A DNA stretch of 64,000 nucleotides from Niveibacterium microcysteis (GTDB lineage Bacteria > Pseudomonadota > Gammaproteobacteria > Burkholderiales > Rhodocyclaceae), in assembly GCF_017161445.1 (NCBI RefSeq), contig NZ_CP071060.1, forward strand, positions 1,054,001 to 1,118,000, given 5' to 3'. A program made the position numbers and the translations under genes. The stretch's first letter is position 1. Every line of letters starts with the position of its first letter. Under the pieces are notes generated by a model. That model was not told the origin of the DNA and did not search any database. It was given only the letters and a program-made list of their open reading frames with translations. This document shows, piece after piece, positions 44,475 through 53,972 of the stretch.

Positions 44475-44983
44475 GCAGCTGCTCCGGCAGTAACGAATAT
44501 TGTGGAGCGCGCACTTTAGTTTGACGGGGTTACGAAAGTATTTAGGGTCGGGCTTTCGCAGTGGCCTTGGTCTGGGAATGCCCTACGAACTGGGTGAGTG
44601 GGGGGCGTTTGGTCGGCTTTCGGCGCGGGTTCCGTGTCTCAGTGTGGCTGGCCACGCAGTTGGCGGACCTTGCTAACGTTGTGGCAAACACGACGAAGCA
44701 CGTGCCAAAGCCGGGCGACTCGCCGAGTCGTGTTCGAGGGGCCGTGCCAGGAGGGAAAGGGGTGGAAGATTCCGGCACATCGCAGCCGCATGACGCCTGC
44801 CTAACGCGACGGCGCGGCGGTGCTTGTCAATCAGACCGCGGCGCCACTTGCGATGACTAGACGCCGGTGCTGGATCGAACTGTCCCCCGACGCGGCAGAC
44901 ACGGGACTCGTCGCAGTCAGCGGATGCCGCAAGCGAGTCAGTCGCTGATCAAGCCCCGATCGCGGCGCATACCCACCCGCCGA
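44475..44983. other. 509-base gap without a recognisable gene
   Basis: A 99-codon plus-strand frame (44561-44860) exists, but its product has no domain I recognise, no good ribosome site and low-complexity composition, so I do not call it. An imperfect 11-bp stem (GGCGCGGCGGT / ACCGCGGCGCC, 44811-44845) follows GCCTAAC. It faintly recalls an integron attC site but lacks a matching GTT-containing partner. Confidence 0.5.
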
Positions 44984-45325
44984 TCAGGACTCTGGATCAA
45001 ACATGATTTCTCGGACTTCTTGGGCGCACCGACACGCTTGGGCGATCTTTGCCGCCCACGCGAGCGCATCGGCGCGCGAGGGCACCTCGATGATCGAGAA
45101 ACCGCCGAGGACCGCTTTGGTCTCCGGCACGGGCCCGTTGGTGATGCTTCCATCGGCATTCACGATGCTCGACTGCTGGCGTTGGAGGCCACCTCCGAAA
45201 ATCCAGACGCCGGCGGACTTCGCTTCGCGGAGTACCGCGTGCGCGGCCTCGCTTACAGCGGGCAAGTGCGCCTCGGGAATGTGGTCCATCGAGCCGTCGT
45301 CAAACGAGATCAAGTAACGGGGCAT
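44984..45325 (-). CDS. YciI-like (YCII-related) protein
   Basis: This 113-aa protein belongs to the YCII/DGPF group of dimeric alpha-beta barrel proteins (MPRYLISFDDG, SAGVWIFGGGLQ, KAVLGGFSIIEVPSRADALAWAAKIAQAC, EVREI). Related proteins sit beside ECF sigma factors or act as small enzymes of unknown role. The ATG at 45325 has a strong AAGGAG 9 bases upstream, so the longer frame to 45409 is rejected. No sigma factor adjoins it. Confidence 0.82.
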   Translation of the reverse strand: MPRYLISFDDGSMDHIPEAHLPAVSEAAHAVLREAKSAGVWIFGGGLQRQQSSIVNADGSITNGPVPETKAVLGGFSIIEVPSRADALAWAAKIAQACRCAQEVREIMFDPES

Positions 45326-45422
45326 GGCGTTGCTCCTTCCTAACGACGAGCGGGCACGGCAGCCCGCCGATTCCATTTTTGGCTTGCAGCCAGGCCGACA
45401 CCGTGACACGCAGATCGGATAC

Positions 45423-45746
45423 TCATGCTTGCCATACCGCGTACCCGTCCTCGCGTAGTCCGATCGCCAGCTCCACTTCCATCTCCCTTGCCGCCTCGTA
45501 CGGCATCGGGTTGAAGCATTCGTAGAGCTCCGGCATCAGGCGTAAGCCGTACTCCTTCACAAACCGGTTCGCTTTCAACCCTGCCTTGTGTTTGTCAAAG
45601 CGTATGTCCGGTGACTGGCCCGTCATGCCGACATAAACGCAAGGTTTATCGCCAAGGTAATGGGGATTTGCTCTTAGAAAGCGCGGCTCGGCGAGCACTC
45701 GCCGCGAGAGTTCGATGACGTAGACGTGATGGTGGTGACGCGGCAT
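45423..45746 (-). CDS. GIY-YIG-like small protein
   Basis: This 107-aa protein has the outline of a GIY-YIG nuclease domain: HHVYVIEL near the N terminus in place of GIY, PCVYVGMTGQSPDIRFDKHKAG with YVG in place of YIG and a following Arg, and a later NRFVKEYGLRL and EVELAIGLREDGYAVWQA, where a glutamate would be the metal ligand. It could be a nuclease or an inactive relative. There is no clear Shine-Dalgarno sequence before the ATG at 45746. The function is uncertain. Confidence 0.65.
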   Translation of the reverse strand: MPRHHHHVYVIELSRRVLAEPRFLRANPHYLGDKPCVYVGMTGQSPDIRFDKHKAGLKANRFVKEYGLRLMPELYECFNPMPYEAAREMEVELAIGLREDGYAVWQA

Positions 45747-46072
45747 CGAATAGCGCTTCGACCGATTGGGCGTGCAGTGAATAACTCCATCCTAGCGCCC
45801 GGCGGGATGTCTGGGGGTCGCCTGTTGCGGGTCCGATCCGTCCACGTCAGCTATCCGATTGGCTGCGATCGATCGAGGCCGCAGGCGAAGTGGCTCATCG
45901 GATCACGGCAAGCGGCTCAAGAACGTTTGGGTGCGCGCTCGCGGAGGGGGCGACGCGCCGGCGCCGATCAAGCATTTGGCCGGCAGGCATCGCTCGTCAG
46001 GTGCAAGCCTTCGGCGTGGAGCGCTGAGGGCCCTTCACAGCGAATACCCGCCGTCGGTGGCGGTCGGTACGG
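45747..46072. other. 326-base gap without a recognisable gene
   Basis: Plus-strand frames here are shadows with no domain, signal or ribosome site that I can support. No repeat or terminator stands out. It separates the GIY-YIG-like gene from the methyltransferase gene, both on the minus strand. Confidence 0.5.
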
Positions 46073-46885
46073 CTATCCGGCGGCCACAATCACATGCGCC
46101 TGGATCTTGCCTGCCACCGGTCCGTTGCCATGCCGGTTGGCGATCGCGGCTGCGGCACGGTCGGTCGCGTATTGAAGCAGGCTGGCGTCGCGGGTTTCGA
46201 TTTCGTTGCGCAGCGGCGTGCCCTGGCAGTATGCGGTGGCGGCGTCGTGGGCAGAGGCCGCGCGGCTGACCTCTTCGCGCGTTTCGATCTTGATGTCGGC
46301 GAAGCCGGCGCGGCGCAGATCGTCACGAATCCGTGCGACGTCGTGATAACCGTGCGGGGTGCGGGCGAGGAATCGCGGTGGGTCGTGCGGAAACACCGCG
46401 GCGACCGCCTGGGTGACTTCGTCGGCAAAGGCGTTTTCTTCGATGCGGTCCCACACGCAGAAGACAAAGCGGCCGCCTGGCTTCAGCACGCGGCGGGCCT
46501 CGGCGTAGCCGGCGACCCGATCAGGAAAGAACATCGCGCCGAACTGGCAGCACACCACGTCGAACGTGGCGTCGTCGAAAGGCAGATCGAGGGCGTCCAC
46601 CTGCCGCCATCCGATCCGCGCGTCGGGCCCCTGGCGCGCGGCGGCAAAGTCCAGCATCGGGCGATTCAGGTCGCTCACCACGTAGCACGTGTCGGCGTCG
46701 AGCTGCGGCGCGAGCGCCCGCGTGACGACGCCGCTGCCGGCCGCGGTTTCGAGGACAGTGCGCGGCGAGGTTGCTGCGACGAGCGCTGCTGTGGCCGCTG
46801 CGTAGGCCTCGAAGATCATTGGGACCATCAGGGTGTCGTAGAACGCCGGGATGGATCCCGCGAACACTTTGTCGATCTCTGCCAT
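46073..46885 (-). CDS. Class I SAM-dependent methyltransferase
   Basis: This is a 270-aa methyltransferase of the UbiE/COQ5-like type. Motif I is TVLETAAGSGVVTRALAP (about residues 42-59). YVVSDLNRPMLDFA marks the SAM ribose-binding region, VDALDLPFDDATFDVVCCQFGAMFF is motif II/post-II, and EARRVLKPGGRFVFCVWD follows. The strong AGGGAGGG upstream supports the ATG at 46885. The small-molecule substrate is unknown; nothing nearby indicates quinone biosynthesis. Confidence 0.88.
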   Translation of the reverse strand: MAEIDKVFAGSIPAFYDTLMVPMIFEAYAAATAALVAATSPRTVLETAAGSGVVTRALAPQLDADTCYVVSDLNRPMLDFAAARQGPDARIGWRQVDALDLPFDDATFDVVCCQFGAMFFPDRVAGYAEARRVLKPGGRFVFCVWDRIEENAFADEVTQAVAAVFPHDPPRFLARTPHGYHDVARIRDDLRRAGFADIKIETREEVSRAASAHDAATAYCQGTPLRNEIETRDASLLQYATDRAAAAIANRHGNGPVAGKIQAHVIVAAG

Positions 46886-47027
46886 GAGCCCTCCCTGGAG
46901 GTCGTGAGCGGCAATCCTGCCGGTCCAGTACCGCGTGGGTCAGGCATTCTCGGATTGCGCCACGTCGCTGGGCATCGACGACGATACGCCTGTGCCGGCG
47001 GGTGTGCGAGCCCCGGCCGGCGCGGGA

Positions 47028-48242
47028 CTAGATCGCGCCTTTAGCGGCAAGCTGGTCCAGTTCGCCTGGCTGCTTGCCGAGCACGTCTGCCAGTACGCCC
47101 CGGGTATCTGCGCCCAGCATTGGCGGGGAATTGCGGTAGGTGGTGGGCGTTTCAGACAGATGGATCGGGTTCGCGACCAGCGGTACATGGCCGGCGGCCG
47201 GGTGGGGCAGGTCGATGCGCATGCCGCGGTGCTGCACCTGCGGGTCTGCGAAGACCTGGCCGATGTCGTTGATCGGGCCGCAGGGCACGGCGGCGGATTC
47301 GAGCGCGGCCACCCAGTCGGCGGTGCTGCGCGTGCGGGTGACCTCATGCATCGCGGGGATCAGGGTGTCGCGGTGCTTCACCCGGGCGGCGTTGGTCGCG
47401 AAGCGTTCGTCCTGCGCCCAGTCGGTGCCGGCTTCCTTGCAGAAGCGTGCGAACTGCCCGTCATTGCCAATGGCGAGGATCATGTGGCCGTCGGCAGTGG
47501 GGAAGGCGTCGTAGGGCACGATGTTCGGGTGCGCATTGCCCATGCGGCGCGGTGCCTTGCCGCTGGCGAGCCAGTTCATCGCCTGGTTCGCGAGGCAGGC
47601 GACTTGCACGTCGAGCAGGGCGAGGTCGATGTGCTGCCCTTTGCCGCTTTGCTCGCGCCACGCCACTGCCGCGAGAATCGCATTGCTGGCGTAGAGCCCG
47701 GTCAGCACATCGGTGAGGGCGACGCCGACCTTCGTGGGCGGGCCGTCCGGTTGGCCGGTGATGCTCATCAGCCCGCCCATGCCCTGGATCAGGAAGTCGT
47801 AGCCGGCGCGCTCGGCGTAGGGGCCGTCCTGCCCGAAGCCGGTGATCGAGCAGTAGATCAGGCGCGGGTTGAGCGCCGACAGCGTGGCGTAGTCCAGCCC
47901 GTACTGCGCCAGCCCGCCGAGCTTGAAGTTCTCGACCAGCACATCGCTCTTCATCGCCAGTTCGCGCACCAGCGCCTGGCCCTCGGGCTGGGTGAAGTCG
48001 ATGGTGACCGAACGCTTGTTGCGGTTGGTGCAGAGGTAGTAGGCGGCGACGTCGGTGTCTTCGCCCGCCTCATCCTTGACCCAGGGCGGGCCCCAGGCGC
48101 GGGTGTCGTCACCCGAGCCGGGGCGCTCGACTTTGATGATCTCGGCGCCGAGGTCGCCCAGCAGCTGCGTGGCCCAGGGGCCGGCGAGCACGCGCGATAG
48201 ATCCAGTACCCGCAGGTGGGAGAGGGCGCCTTCGGTGCTCAT
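47028..48242 (-). CDS. CaiB/BaiF CoA-transferase, probable glutarate/succinyl-CoA type
   Basis: This is a 404-aa class III CoA-transferase. Motifs include LRVLDLSRVLAGPWATQLLGDLGAEIIKVERPG, KRSVTIDFTQPEG and the catalytic aspartate in VALTDVLTGLY. AAGGA lies 7 bases before the ATG at 48242. It lies 10 bases downstream of gcdH in the same direction. By analogy with the succinate-glutarate (hydroxymethylglutarate) CoA-transferase linked to glutaryl-CoA dehydrogenase, it most likely activates glutarate to glutaryl-CoA. Substrate choice is inferred from the neighbour, not from sequence. Confidence 0.88.
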   Translation of the reverse strand: MSTEGALSHLRVLDLSRVLAGPWATQLLGDLGAEIIKVERPGSGDDTRAWGPPWVKDEAGEDTDVAAYYLCTNRNKRSVTIDFTQPEGQALVRELAMKSDVLVENFKLGGLAQYGLDYATLSALNPRLIYCSITGFGQDGPYAERAGYDFLIQGMGGLMSITGQPDGPPTKVGVALTDVLTGLYASNAILAAVAWREQSGKGQHIDLALLDVQVACLANQAMNWLASGKAPRRMGNAHPNIVPYDAFPTADGHMILAIGNDGQFARFCKEAGTDWAQDERFATNAARVKHRDTLIPAMHEVTRTRSTADWVAALESAAVPCGPINDIGQVFADPQVQHRGMRIDLPHPAAGHVPLVANPIHLSETPTTYRNSPPMLGADTRGVLADVLGKQPGELDQLAAKGAI

Positions 48243-48252
48243 CGTGTCGTCC

Positions 48253-49434
48253 TTAACAAAATGCCTGAATGCCCGTGATTGCCCGGCCAAGGATCAGCGC
48301 ATGGATGTCGTGCGTGCCCTCGTAGGTGTTCACGACTTCAAGGTTTACGAGGTGGCGGGCGACGCCGAATTCGTCGCTGATGCCGTTGCCGCCCATCATG
48401 TCGCGCGCCAGCCGCGCGATGTCCAGCGCCTTGCCGCAGGAGTTGCGCTTCATGATCGAGGTCAGCTCGACGCAGGCGGTGCCGCCCTCCTTCATGCGCC
48501 CGAGCTGCAGGCAGCCCTGCAGGCCGAGGCTGATTTCGGTGAGCATGTCGGCGAGCTTCTTCTGGATCAGCTGGTTCGCAGCGAGCGGGCGGTCGAACTG
48601 CTTGCGTTCGAGCACGTAGCTGCGGGCGCGGGCGAAGCAGTCTTCCGCCGCACCCAGCGCGCCCCAGGCAATGCCGTAGCGCGCCGAGTTCAGGCAGGTG
48701 AAGGGGCCCTTGAGGCCGCGTACCGCGGGGAAGGCGTTCTCCTCCGGCACGAAAACCTCGTCCATCACGATCTCGCCGGTGATCGAGGTGCGCAGGCCGA
48801 CCTTGCCGTGGATCGCCGGCGCGCTGAGACCCTTCCAGCCCTTCTCCAGCACGAAGCCGCGGATCTTGCCTTCGTCGTCCTTTGCCCACACCACGAACAC
48901 ATCGGCGATCGGCGAATTCGTGATCCACATCTTGCTGCCCGAGAGGCTGTAGCCGCCCTCGACCTTGCGTGCGCGGGTCACCATGCTGCCGGGGTCGGAG
49001 CCGTGGTTGGGTTCGGTCAGCCCGAAGCAGCCGATCCACTCACCGCTGGCAAGTTTGGGCAGGTACTTGCGCCGGGTGGCCTCGTTGCCGAATTCGTAGA
49101 TCGGCAGCATCACCAGCGAGCTCTGCACGCTCATCATCGAGCGGTAGCCAGAATCCACGCGCTCGATTTCGCGCGCGATGAGGCCGTAGGCGACATAGCC
49201 CAGCCCGGCGCCACCGTACTCGGCCGGGATCGTCGCACCGACCAGGCCCAGTTCGCCCATCTCGCGGAAGATCGCCGCGTCGGTGCGCTCATGGCGGAAG
49301 CTCTCGGTCACGCGTGGCAGCAGGCGCTCCTGCGCATAGGCGTTTGCGGCGTCGCAGACCATGCGCTCGTCTTCGGTGAGTTGCGCGCGCAGGTGCAGCG
49401 GGTCGTCCCAGCTGAAGGTGGCGGTGCCGGCCAT
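48253..49434 (-). CDS. gcdH: Glutaryl-CoA dehydrogenase
   Basis: The enzyme oxidises and decarboxylates glutaryl-CoA to crotonyl-CoA and CO2 in the breakdown of lysine, tryptophan, glutarate and some aromatics, passing electrons to ETF. It is 393 aa. Acyl-CoA dehydrogenase signatures are present ([35 protein letters not shown]). The catalytic glutamate is in [17 protein letters not shown] (about residue 373), and the [17 protein letters not shown] region is typical of GcdH. AAAGGAG supports the ATG at 49434. Crotonyl-CoA hydratase and further genes are not in the window. Confidence 0.95.
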   Translation of the reverse strand: MAGTATFSWDDPLHLRAQLTEDERMVCDAANAYAQERLLPRVTESFRHERTDAAIFREMGELGLVGATIPAEYGGAGLGYVAYGLIAREIERVDSGYRSMMSVQSSLVMLPIYEFGNEATRRKYLPKLASGEWIGCFGLTEPNHGSDPGSMVTRARKVEGGYSLSGSKMWITNSPIADVFVVWAKDDEGKIRGFVLEKGWKGLSAPAIHGKVGLRTSITGEIVMDEVFVPEENAFPAVRGLKGPFTCLNSARYGIAWGALGAAEDCFARARSYVLERKQFDRPLAANQLIQKKLADMLTEISLGLQGCLQLGRMKEGGTACVELTSIMKRNSCGKALDIARLARDMMGGNGISDEFGVARHLVNLEVVNTYEGTHDIHALILGRAITGIQAFC

Positions 49435-49570
49435 GTCTCTCTCCTTTAGTGTCGGGGCTGCGGGCGCGAGCGGTGCACAGTCCCCCCGGAACGCGCATCG
49501 TCAGCAGCCTGTGGTAGCCCGCATCGTGCCGCCGGCGCATGCGGGGCGCAAACGCTTTTCCTGCATGACG

Positions 49571-49615
49571 GTGTGCAAAATGCGCACTTGTTGTGGCTGC
49601 TGGGCGCAGAATGCG
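49571..49615. promoter_or_regulatory. Tandem LysR-type boxes between gcdH and its regulator
   Basis: GTGTGC-aaaat-GCGCAC (49571-49587) is a near-palindrome. A related sequence, GCGCAGAATGCG (49604-49615), repeats its core GTGCAAAATGCG (49573-49584) at a 31-base step, about three helical turns. This layout is expected for a LysR protein controlling divergent genes. Confidence 0.5.
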
Positions 49616-49652
49616 GGCTGCTGATTGAGTTCGATGCACTCCGGAGCCGCCG

Positions 49653-50543
49653 ATGCGCCGCAAGATCCCCTCCACCGCTGCCTTGGTCGCCTTTGAGGCC
49701 GCGGCCCGACACCGCTCCTTCACCAAGGCGGGCGAAGAGCTGGCGCTGACGCAAAGCGCGATCTGCCGGCAGATCGCCGGGCTGGAGGAATTCCTCGGTG
49801 TCGAACTGTTCCGCCGCACCCGGCGCGGCGTGCTGCTGACCGAAGCGGGCGAGCGTTACCGGCGGCAGGTCGCAAGCCGGCTCGATGCGGTCGAGCGCGA
49901 CACGCTGGAACTGATGGCCGGGCGCGGGCAGGGCGGCACGCTGGAGGTGGGCGTGGTGCCGACCTTCGCGACCCGCTGGCTGGTGCCGCGGCTCTCGCGC
50001 TTTCACGAGCAGCACCCGGACATCACGGTGAACCTCTCGGTCCGCACCCAAGCCTTCCTGTTCGACGAGTCGGGCTTGGATGCGGCGATCACTGCGGCGC
50101 TCGCGCCCTGGCCGGGCACGCACGCGCAGCGGCTGCTGGGCGAGGTGTCGGTGCCGGTGGCCAGCCCGGCCCTGCTGGGGGGCTCGGCGCCGCTGCCGGC
50201 CAGCGAGCTCGCGCGCCTGCCACGCCTGCAGCAGAGCACCCGGCCCTACGCCTGGCGGCAGTGGTTCGCGGCGCAGGGCCTCACCGTCGAGGGCGACCTC
50301 GCCGGCCCGCGCTACGAACTGTTCTCGATGCTCGCCGAGGCGGCAGCCGGCGGTGCCGGCGTCGCGCTGATCCCGCCCCTGCTGATCGCCGAGGAACTCG
50401 CGAGCGGGCGCCTTGTGCGCGCAAGTGAAGCCGTGCTCGACGAAGGGCGGGCGTATTGGCTGGTGTGGCCGGAGGGGCGTGGCGATACGCCCGTGATGCG
50501 AGCTTTCAGAGCGTGGCTGTTGTATGAAACCGGCGAGGCATGA
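49653..50543 (+). CDS. LysR-family regulator of the glutaryl-CoA genes (GcdR/GcvA-like)
   Basis: This 296-aa regulator starts MRRKIPSTAALVAFEAAARHRSFTKAGEELALTQSAICRQIAGLEEFLG, the GcvA-subgroup HTH. A substrate-binding domain follows, with LEVGVVPTFATRWLVPRL. GGAG lies before the ATG at 49653. It is divergent from gcdH with a 218-base gap holding tandem putative boxes, so it is the likely glutarate- or glutaryl-CoA-responsive regulator. The gene name GcdR would be by analogy only. Confidence 0.9.
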   Translation: MRRKIPSTAALVAFEAAARHRSFTKAGEELALTQSAICRQIAGLEEFLGVELFRRTRRGVLLTEAGERYRRQVASRLDAVERDTLELMAGRGQGGTLEVGVVPTFATRWLVPRLSRFHEQHPDITVNLSVRTQAFLFDESGLDAAITAALAPWPGTHAQRLLGEVSVPVASPALLGGSAPLPASELARLPRLQQSTRPYAWRQWFAAQGLTVEGDLAGPRYELFSMLAEAAAGGAGVALIPPLLIAEELASGRLVRASEAVLDEGRAYWLVWPEGRGDTPVMRAFRAWLLYETGEA

Positions 50544-50636
50544 ATTGGGCTACGAGTCGAATGCCAGAAGCCGTGCGTGCTGGCGCTGGTATGCTGATTT
50601 GACGGTTCCTTCCCTCCCGTAGCGTCAGGTCTCTGG

Positions 50637-52001
50637 ATGCCCGACACGGATCAAATGAACGATAGGTCGTACGGCCAGCCGCGCCGCTGCGGCCACTGCG
50701 GCGCGCCGATGCGTGTGCTGCGTCTGGCCGGCCACTACAAGCGCACGGTCGAGATCGACGTCTGCGCGCCGTGTTCGTTGATCTGGTTCGATGCGATGGA
50801 GTCGATCCGGATTGCGGGGCCCGGGCTGGTGGCGCTGGTGCATGAGATCGATGCCTGCATGGCCATCGAGCCGACTTTCCGGCCCCTGCCGCAGACCTTG
50901 CCTTGCCAGGTTTGCGGCCAGCCGCTCAAGCGGGTGTTCGACCTCACGCGCTACGGGCGCACCGCGCATCTGGAATGCCCGCAGGAACATGGCATCTACC
51001 AGAGCTTCATGCTGTTCCTGGCCGAGAAGGGTTACTTCCGGCCTTATGAGTGGCACGACATCCATGCCTTGACCGCGGCGGGCAAGGCGATCAAATGCAA
51101 CCAGTGTGGCGCCACGCTCGAAGGGCGCCCGCAGAACGCTTGCCCCTACTGCGCATCGCCAGTGGGTGTGTATGACCCCGCACGCCTGGCCGCTGCGATC
51201 GACCGCGAGCAGGTCGCCGCGCCGGTCGCGCTCAAGCCGACGGCGGCGCAGGTTGCCTGTGAGGCCTGCGGTGGCATGCTCGATCCGAGCCGCGATACCG
51301 CTTGCCCGCATTGCCGTGCGATCGTCCGGCCGCGCGAGAGCGCGATGGCCGTTGCAGTCTCAAACGCGGTGGCGGACGAGGTGGCGAGCAACTACCAGCG
51401 CCAGCGACCTGAGGTGTCGCGCCGCAAGTTGGAGGAGGGGGTCGGCGGCATGCTCGACGCGGCGTATGCGGACCCCCCATCGCACGGCATCGGCAGGCGC
51501 ATCGGTATCGCGGTGTCCTGTGTTTGCCTGGGCGTGCTGTTGTGGTCGGGCGTGGCTAATCGCCCCAAGCCGACCATCGTTGAGAACGCCGATGGCACGC
51601 AGACCCGGCTCAGCGCTTCGGAGTACGAAGCCGAGGCCGCGCGTGACCGGGCGCGCCGAATGCGTGGCGTTACGCATGCGCCCGCTGGCGAAGCACCGCC
51701 TCAGCTCCACGTGACTCGCCGTGGCGACACGCTCCAGGTTGCGCGTGACGGCGGGCCGCCAGTCTTGGTCGGAGTCAATCTCGCTTATGAGCAGCTGCGC
51801 GATGCATGGGTACGTTGCCCGATGGAGATCCAGAACCGGAAGGGCGAACGCAATGCGATACTCGACAACGCTCACCCAACGGCGACCTTCGTGCCATCGG
51901 CTGCTTGCAGCAAACGCCTGCTCGACAAGGGGCGCTACGAGTACACCTTGACCGCGAACAGCCAGACCATCTTCAAGTCCGACTCGGCGTTCTTCGACTG
52001 A
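50637..52001 (+). CDS. Multi-zinc-ribbon membrane protein of unknown function
   Basis: This is a 454-aa protein. At least four CxxC pairs are visible: CGHCGAPM with CAPC (about residues 17-45), CQVCGQPL (about 90), CNQCGATL with CPYCASP (about 153-178), and CEACGGML with CPHC (about 206-224). They suggest successive zinc ribbons. A single membrane helix (IGIAVSCVCLGVLLWSGVA, about 286-304) is followed by a C-terminal domain (about 350-454) with WVRCPMEIQNRKGERNAIL. Low-level similarity of the zinc-ribbon part to other proteins cannot be judged by eye. No neighbour explains its role. It starts about 90 bases after the LysR gene. Confidence 0.75.
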   Translation: MPDTDQMNDRSYGQPRRCGHCGAPMRVLRLAGHYKRTVEIDVCAPCSLIWFDAMESIRIAGPGLVALVHEIDACMAIEPTFRPLPQTLPCQVCGQPLKRVFDLTRYGRTAHLECPQEHGIYQSFMLFLAEKGYFRPYEWHDIHALTAAGKAIKCNQCGATLEGRPQNACPYCASPVGVYDPARLAAAIDREQVAAPVALKPTAAQVACEACGGMLDPSRDTACPHCRAIVRPRESAMAVAVSNAVADEVASNYQRQRPEVSRRKLEEGVGGMLDAAYADPPSHGIGRRIGIAVSCVCLGVLLWSGVANRPKPTIVENADGTQTRLSASEYEAEAARDRARRMRGVTHAPAGEAPPQLHVTRRGDTLQVARDGGPPVLVGVNLAYEQLRDAWVRCPMEIQNRKGERNAILDNAHPTATFVPSAACSKRLLDKGRYEYTLTANSQTIFKSDSAFFD

Positions 52002-52018
52002 CCCCGGGCCGGCGGCGC

Positions 52019-53479
52019 TCAGTGTTGTGCCCGCTCGGCCTCGCGTTGTACGACGATGCGATCGAGCATGGCCATCATCTGGCTGCTGGCGGCCTCCGCG
52101 GTCTCGAAATGCTGGTAGGCCATCTGCTTCGCCGTGGCGTTGGACGCCCAATCGCCCGCGCTGAGTACGCTCACCATCTGCTGCAGTGCGTCATGCACTG
52201 TGCGATGGGGCGCCTCCAGGCCGCGTGCAGCGGGGGCGGTGAACAATCCGTGTCCGCCTGCGAGCCATTTGCCGAAACGGCACTCCGCCTCGGTTGTCGC
52301 GATCGCGGCGGCCTGGCTGGAGGCCGGACCGTTGACCGGCACCAGATAGGCGTTCTGCTTGTAGAGAATGTGATCGGTCTTCGCGAGCGAGACCGCGCTG
52401 ATGTCGCCGACCTTCTCCACCTCGACGAGTGCTTTCTGGGACGAAGCCTCGAAGCGGACAAAGCTCTGTTCCAGCGTGGCGATCTGATCGCGCGAGGACG
52501 CGGTGGCGCCATGCATCTCGTGGGCGTTCTGCAGGATCTGCCGGGCGTCATCGGAGAACACTTCCATCACCTTTGCGATCTGCTCCGACGATTGCTTCGT
52601 GTTCTCGGCGAGCTTGCGTACCTCGTCGGCCACCACGGCAAAGCCGCGCCCCTGCTCGCCCGCCCGCGCCGCTTCGATCGCCGCGTTGAGTGCGAGCAGA
52701 TTGGTCTGATTTGCGATGCCGGTGATCAGGTCGACCGAGCGCCTGATCTGCTCGCTGTGTTCGTTGAATACCTTGATCGCCGCGAGCGTGGTGTCCACCC
52801 GGGTGGAAATATCGCCAAGGCTGTGCACCAACTGGTCGATTGCGGCGCGGCTCTGCTGCGCGTCTTCGAAGTTCGCGCGGGCAATCGCGTTGAGGGCATC
52901 CGAGGCTTCCGCCACGGTCTGCATGTCGCGGACATTGGTTTGCAGGTCGGATAGCAGATGCGTGCTGTTGAGCGTGCCCAGCCGCGAGAGCAGTTCATTC
53001 CGGTGCTGGAGCGCATGGCTGGCCGCAAGGCTCTCGATCACGGCGTTGGTGCGCGCGAGCTCGGCGCGGAACTCGCCGTGCAGACCGCTGGTTTGCGTCA
53101 GGCGATAGAACTTGCCCTCGCCGGCCATTGCCAGCGCGGTCTTCTGCTCGCGGAATGTGGCCTCGAGCTGGTCAAGCATGTCGTTGAACGCCCAGCAGAG
53201 GGCTTCGTCCGCCGAGCCTGGCTGGATGCCGGTGATGCGTCCTTCGAACTTGCCGGCGGCGACTTCCTCGCACAAGGCGGTCAGGCGTGCGGTCTCGCCA
53301 CCCTTGCCTCGGCGCGAGCGCCATGCGATGGCAAGCAGTGCAGCACCCACGAGCAGAACGGCGGCCGGCCACCCGATCGCGCCCTGCTGCCAACCCGCCT
53401 GCAGGGCGAAGATGGCGAGCACCAGATACAGCGCCGTCGCGCTGTGGCGCGCGTCAAAGCGCGAGAACCAGTTCGCCAT
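52019..53479 (-). CDS. Methyl-accepting chemotaxis protein with C-terminal CZB domain
   Basis: This is a 486-aa chemoreceptor. Two N-terminal membrane helices ([17 protein letters not shown] and [18 protein letters not shown]) lie close together, so there is no sizeable periplasmic sensor. A HAMP-like and coiled-coil stretch precedes the signalling tip [36 protein letters not shown] (about 240-275). Residues about 360-480 form a chemoreceptor zinc-binding (CZB) domain with [18 protein letters not shown] and PHRTVHDAL, where His, Cys, His and His would bind zinc. CZB receptors sense zinc or oxidants such as hypochlorous acid. It overlaps the upstream PAS gene by 26 bases. Confidence 0.92.
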   Translation of the reverse strand: MANWFSRFDARHSATALYLVLAIFALQAGWQQGAIGWPAAVLLVGAALLAIAWRSRRGKGGETARLTALCEEVAAGKFEGRITGIQPGSADEALCWAFNDMLDQLEATFREQKTALAMAGEGKFYRLTQTSGLHGEFRAELARTNAVIESLAASHALQHRNELLSRLGTLNSTHLLSDLQTNVRDMQTVAEASDALNAIARANFEDAQQSRAAIDQLVHSLGDISTRVDTTLAAIKVFNEHSEQIRRSVDLITGIANQTNLLALNAAIEAARAGEQGRGFAVVADEVRKLAENTKQSSEQIAKVMEVFSDDARQILQNAHEMHGATASSRDQIATLEQSFVRFEASSQKALVEVEKVGDISAVSLAKTDHILYKQNAYLVPVNGPASSQAAAIATTEAECRFGKWLAGGHGLFTAPAARGLEAPHRTVHDALQQMVSVLSAGDWASNATAKQMAYQHFETAEAASSQMMAMLDRIVVQREAERAQH

Positions 53480-53972
53480 AGCTCATCCCCTTGTCACGGA
53501 GTACGGATTGCAGCAACGCCATCGATGCCTCGCACGCATCGCGTGGCCCCGCCTTCTGCTCCGCATCGAGCATCGCGCGGTAAAGGCCCTCGCACACGCT
53601 GACCCCACTGGCCTTGGGTTTGCGCCGGACGGAAAGGTAGCCGGTGACGATGCCGTTTGCGTCGAACGAAGGCGTCACGTTGGCGAAGACCCAGTAGAAG
53701 CTGCCGTCTTTTGCCATGTTCTTCACATAGGCAAAGACCTCCTGCCGGTCGGCAAGGGTGTCCCACAGCAGTTTGAAGACCCCCCGCGGCATGTCCGGGT
53801 GCCGGATGATGTTGTGCGGGGCGTTCAGCAGCTCGGCTTCGGAGAAACCGGAGAACTCCATGAAGATGCGGTTGCCGTAGGTGATACGACCTTTCAAGTC
53901 GGTCTTGGAGACGATGAAATCGTCTTCCCGCATCACCCGCTCGACGCTTGTCGGCTGGACCTTGTATTTCAT
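53454..53972 (-). CDS. PAS-domain protein, Aer-like energy sensor
   Basis: This is a 172-aa cytoplasmic protein with one PAS domain of the Aer type: [46 protein letters not shown] and [18 protein letters not shown]. In Aer this domain binds FAD to read redox state. The remaining about 50 residues are helical. It lacks its own membrane and signalling domains, but its 3' end overlaps the following CZB chemoreceptor by 26 bases. The two probably work as a split Aer-like receptor. GGGAGGGGGC precedes the ATG at 53972. Confidence 0.9.
   Translation of the reverse strand: MKYKVQPTSVERVMREDDFIVSKTDLKGRITYGNRIFMEFSGFSEAELLNAPHNIIRHPDMPRGVFKLLWDTLADRQEVFAYVKNMAKDGSFYWVFANVTPSFDANGIVTGYLSVRRKPKASGVSVCEGLYRAMLDAEQKAGPRDACEASMALLQSVLRDKGMSYGELVLAL

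Noticed and set aside
44801-44860. attC-like integron recombination site (GCCTAAC followed by an imperfect stem)
   Set aside because: No matching GTTRRRY core lies on the far side and no second site flanks the small genes nearby, so a cassette array is not supported.
44561-44860. 99-codon plus-strand ORF in the gap after the phosphatase gene
   Set aside because: No ribosome site, no domain and repetitive polar composition; it is not supported as a gene.
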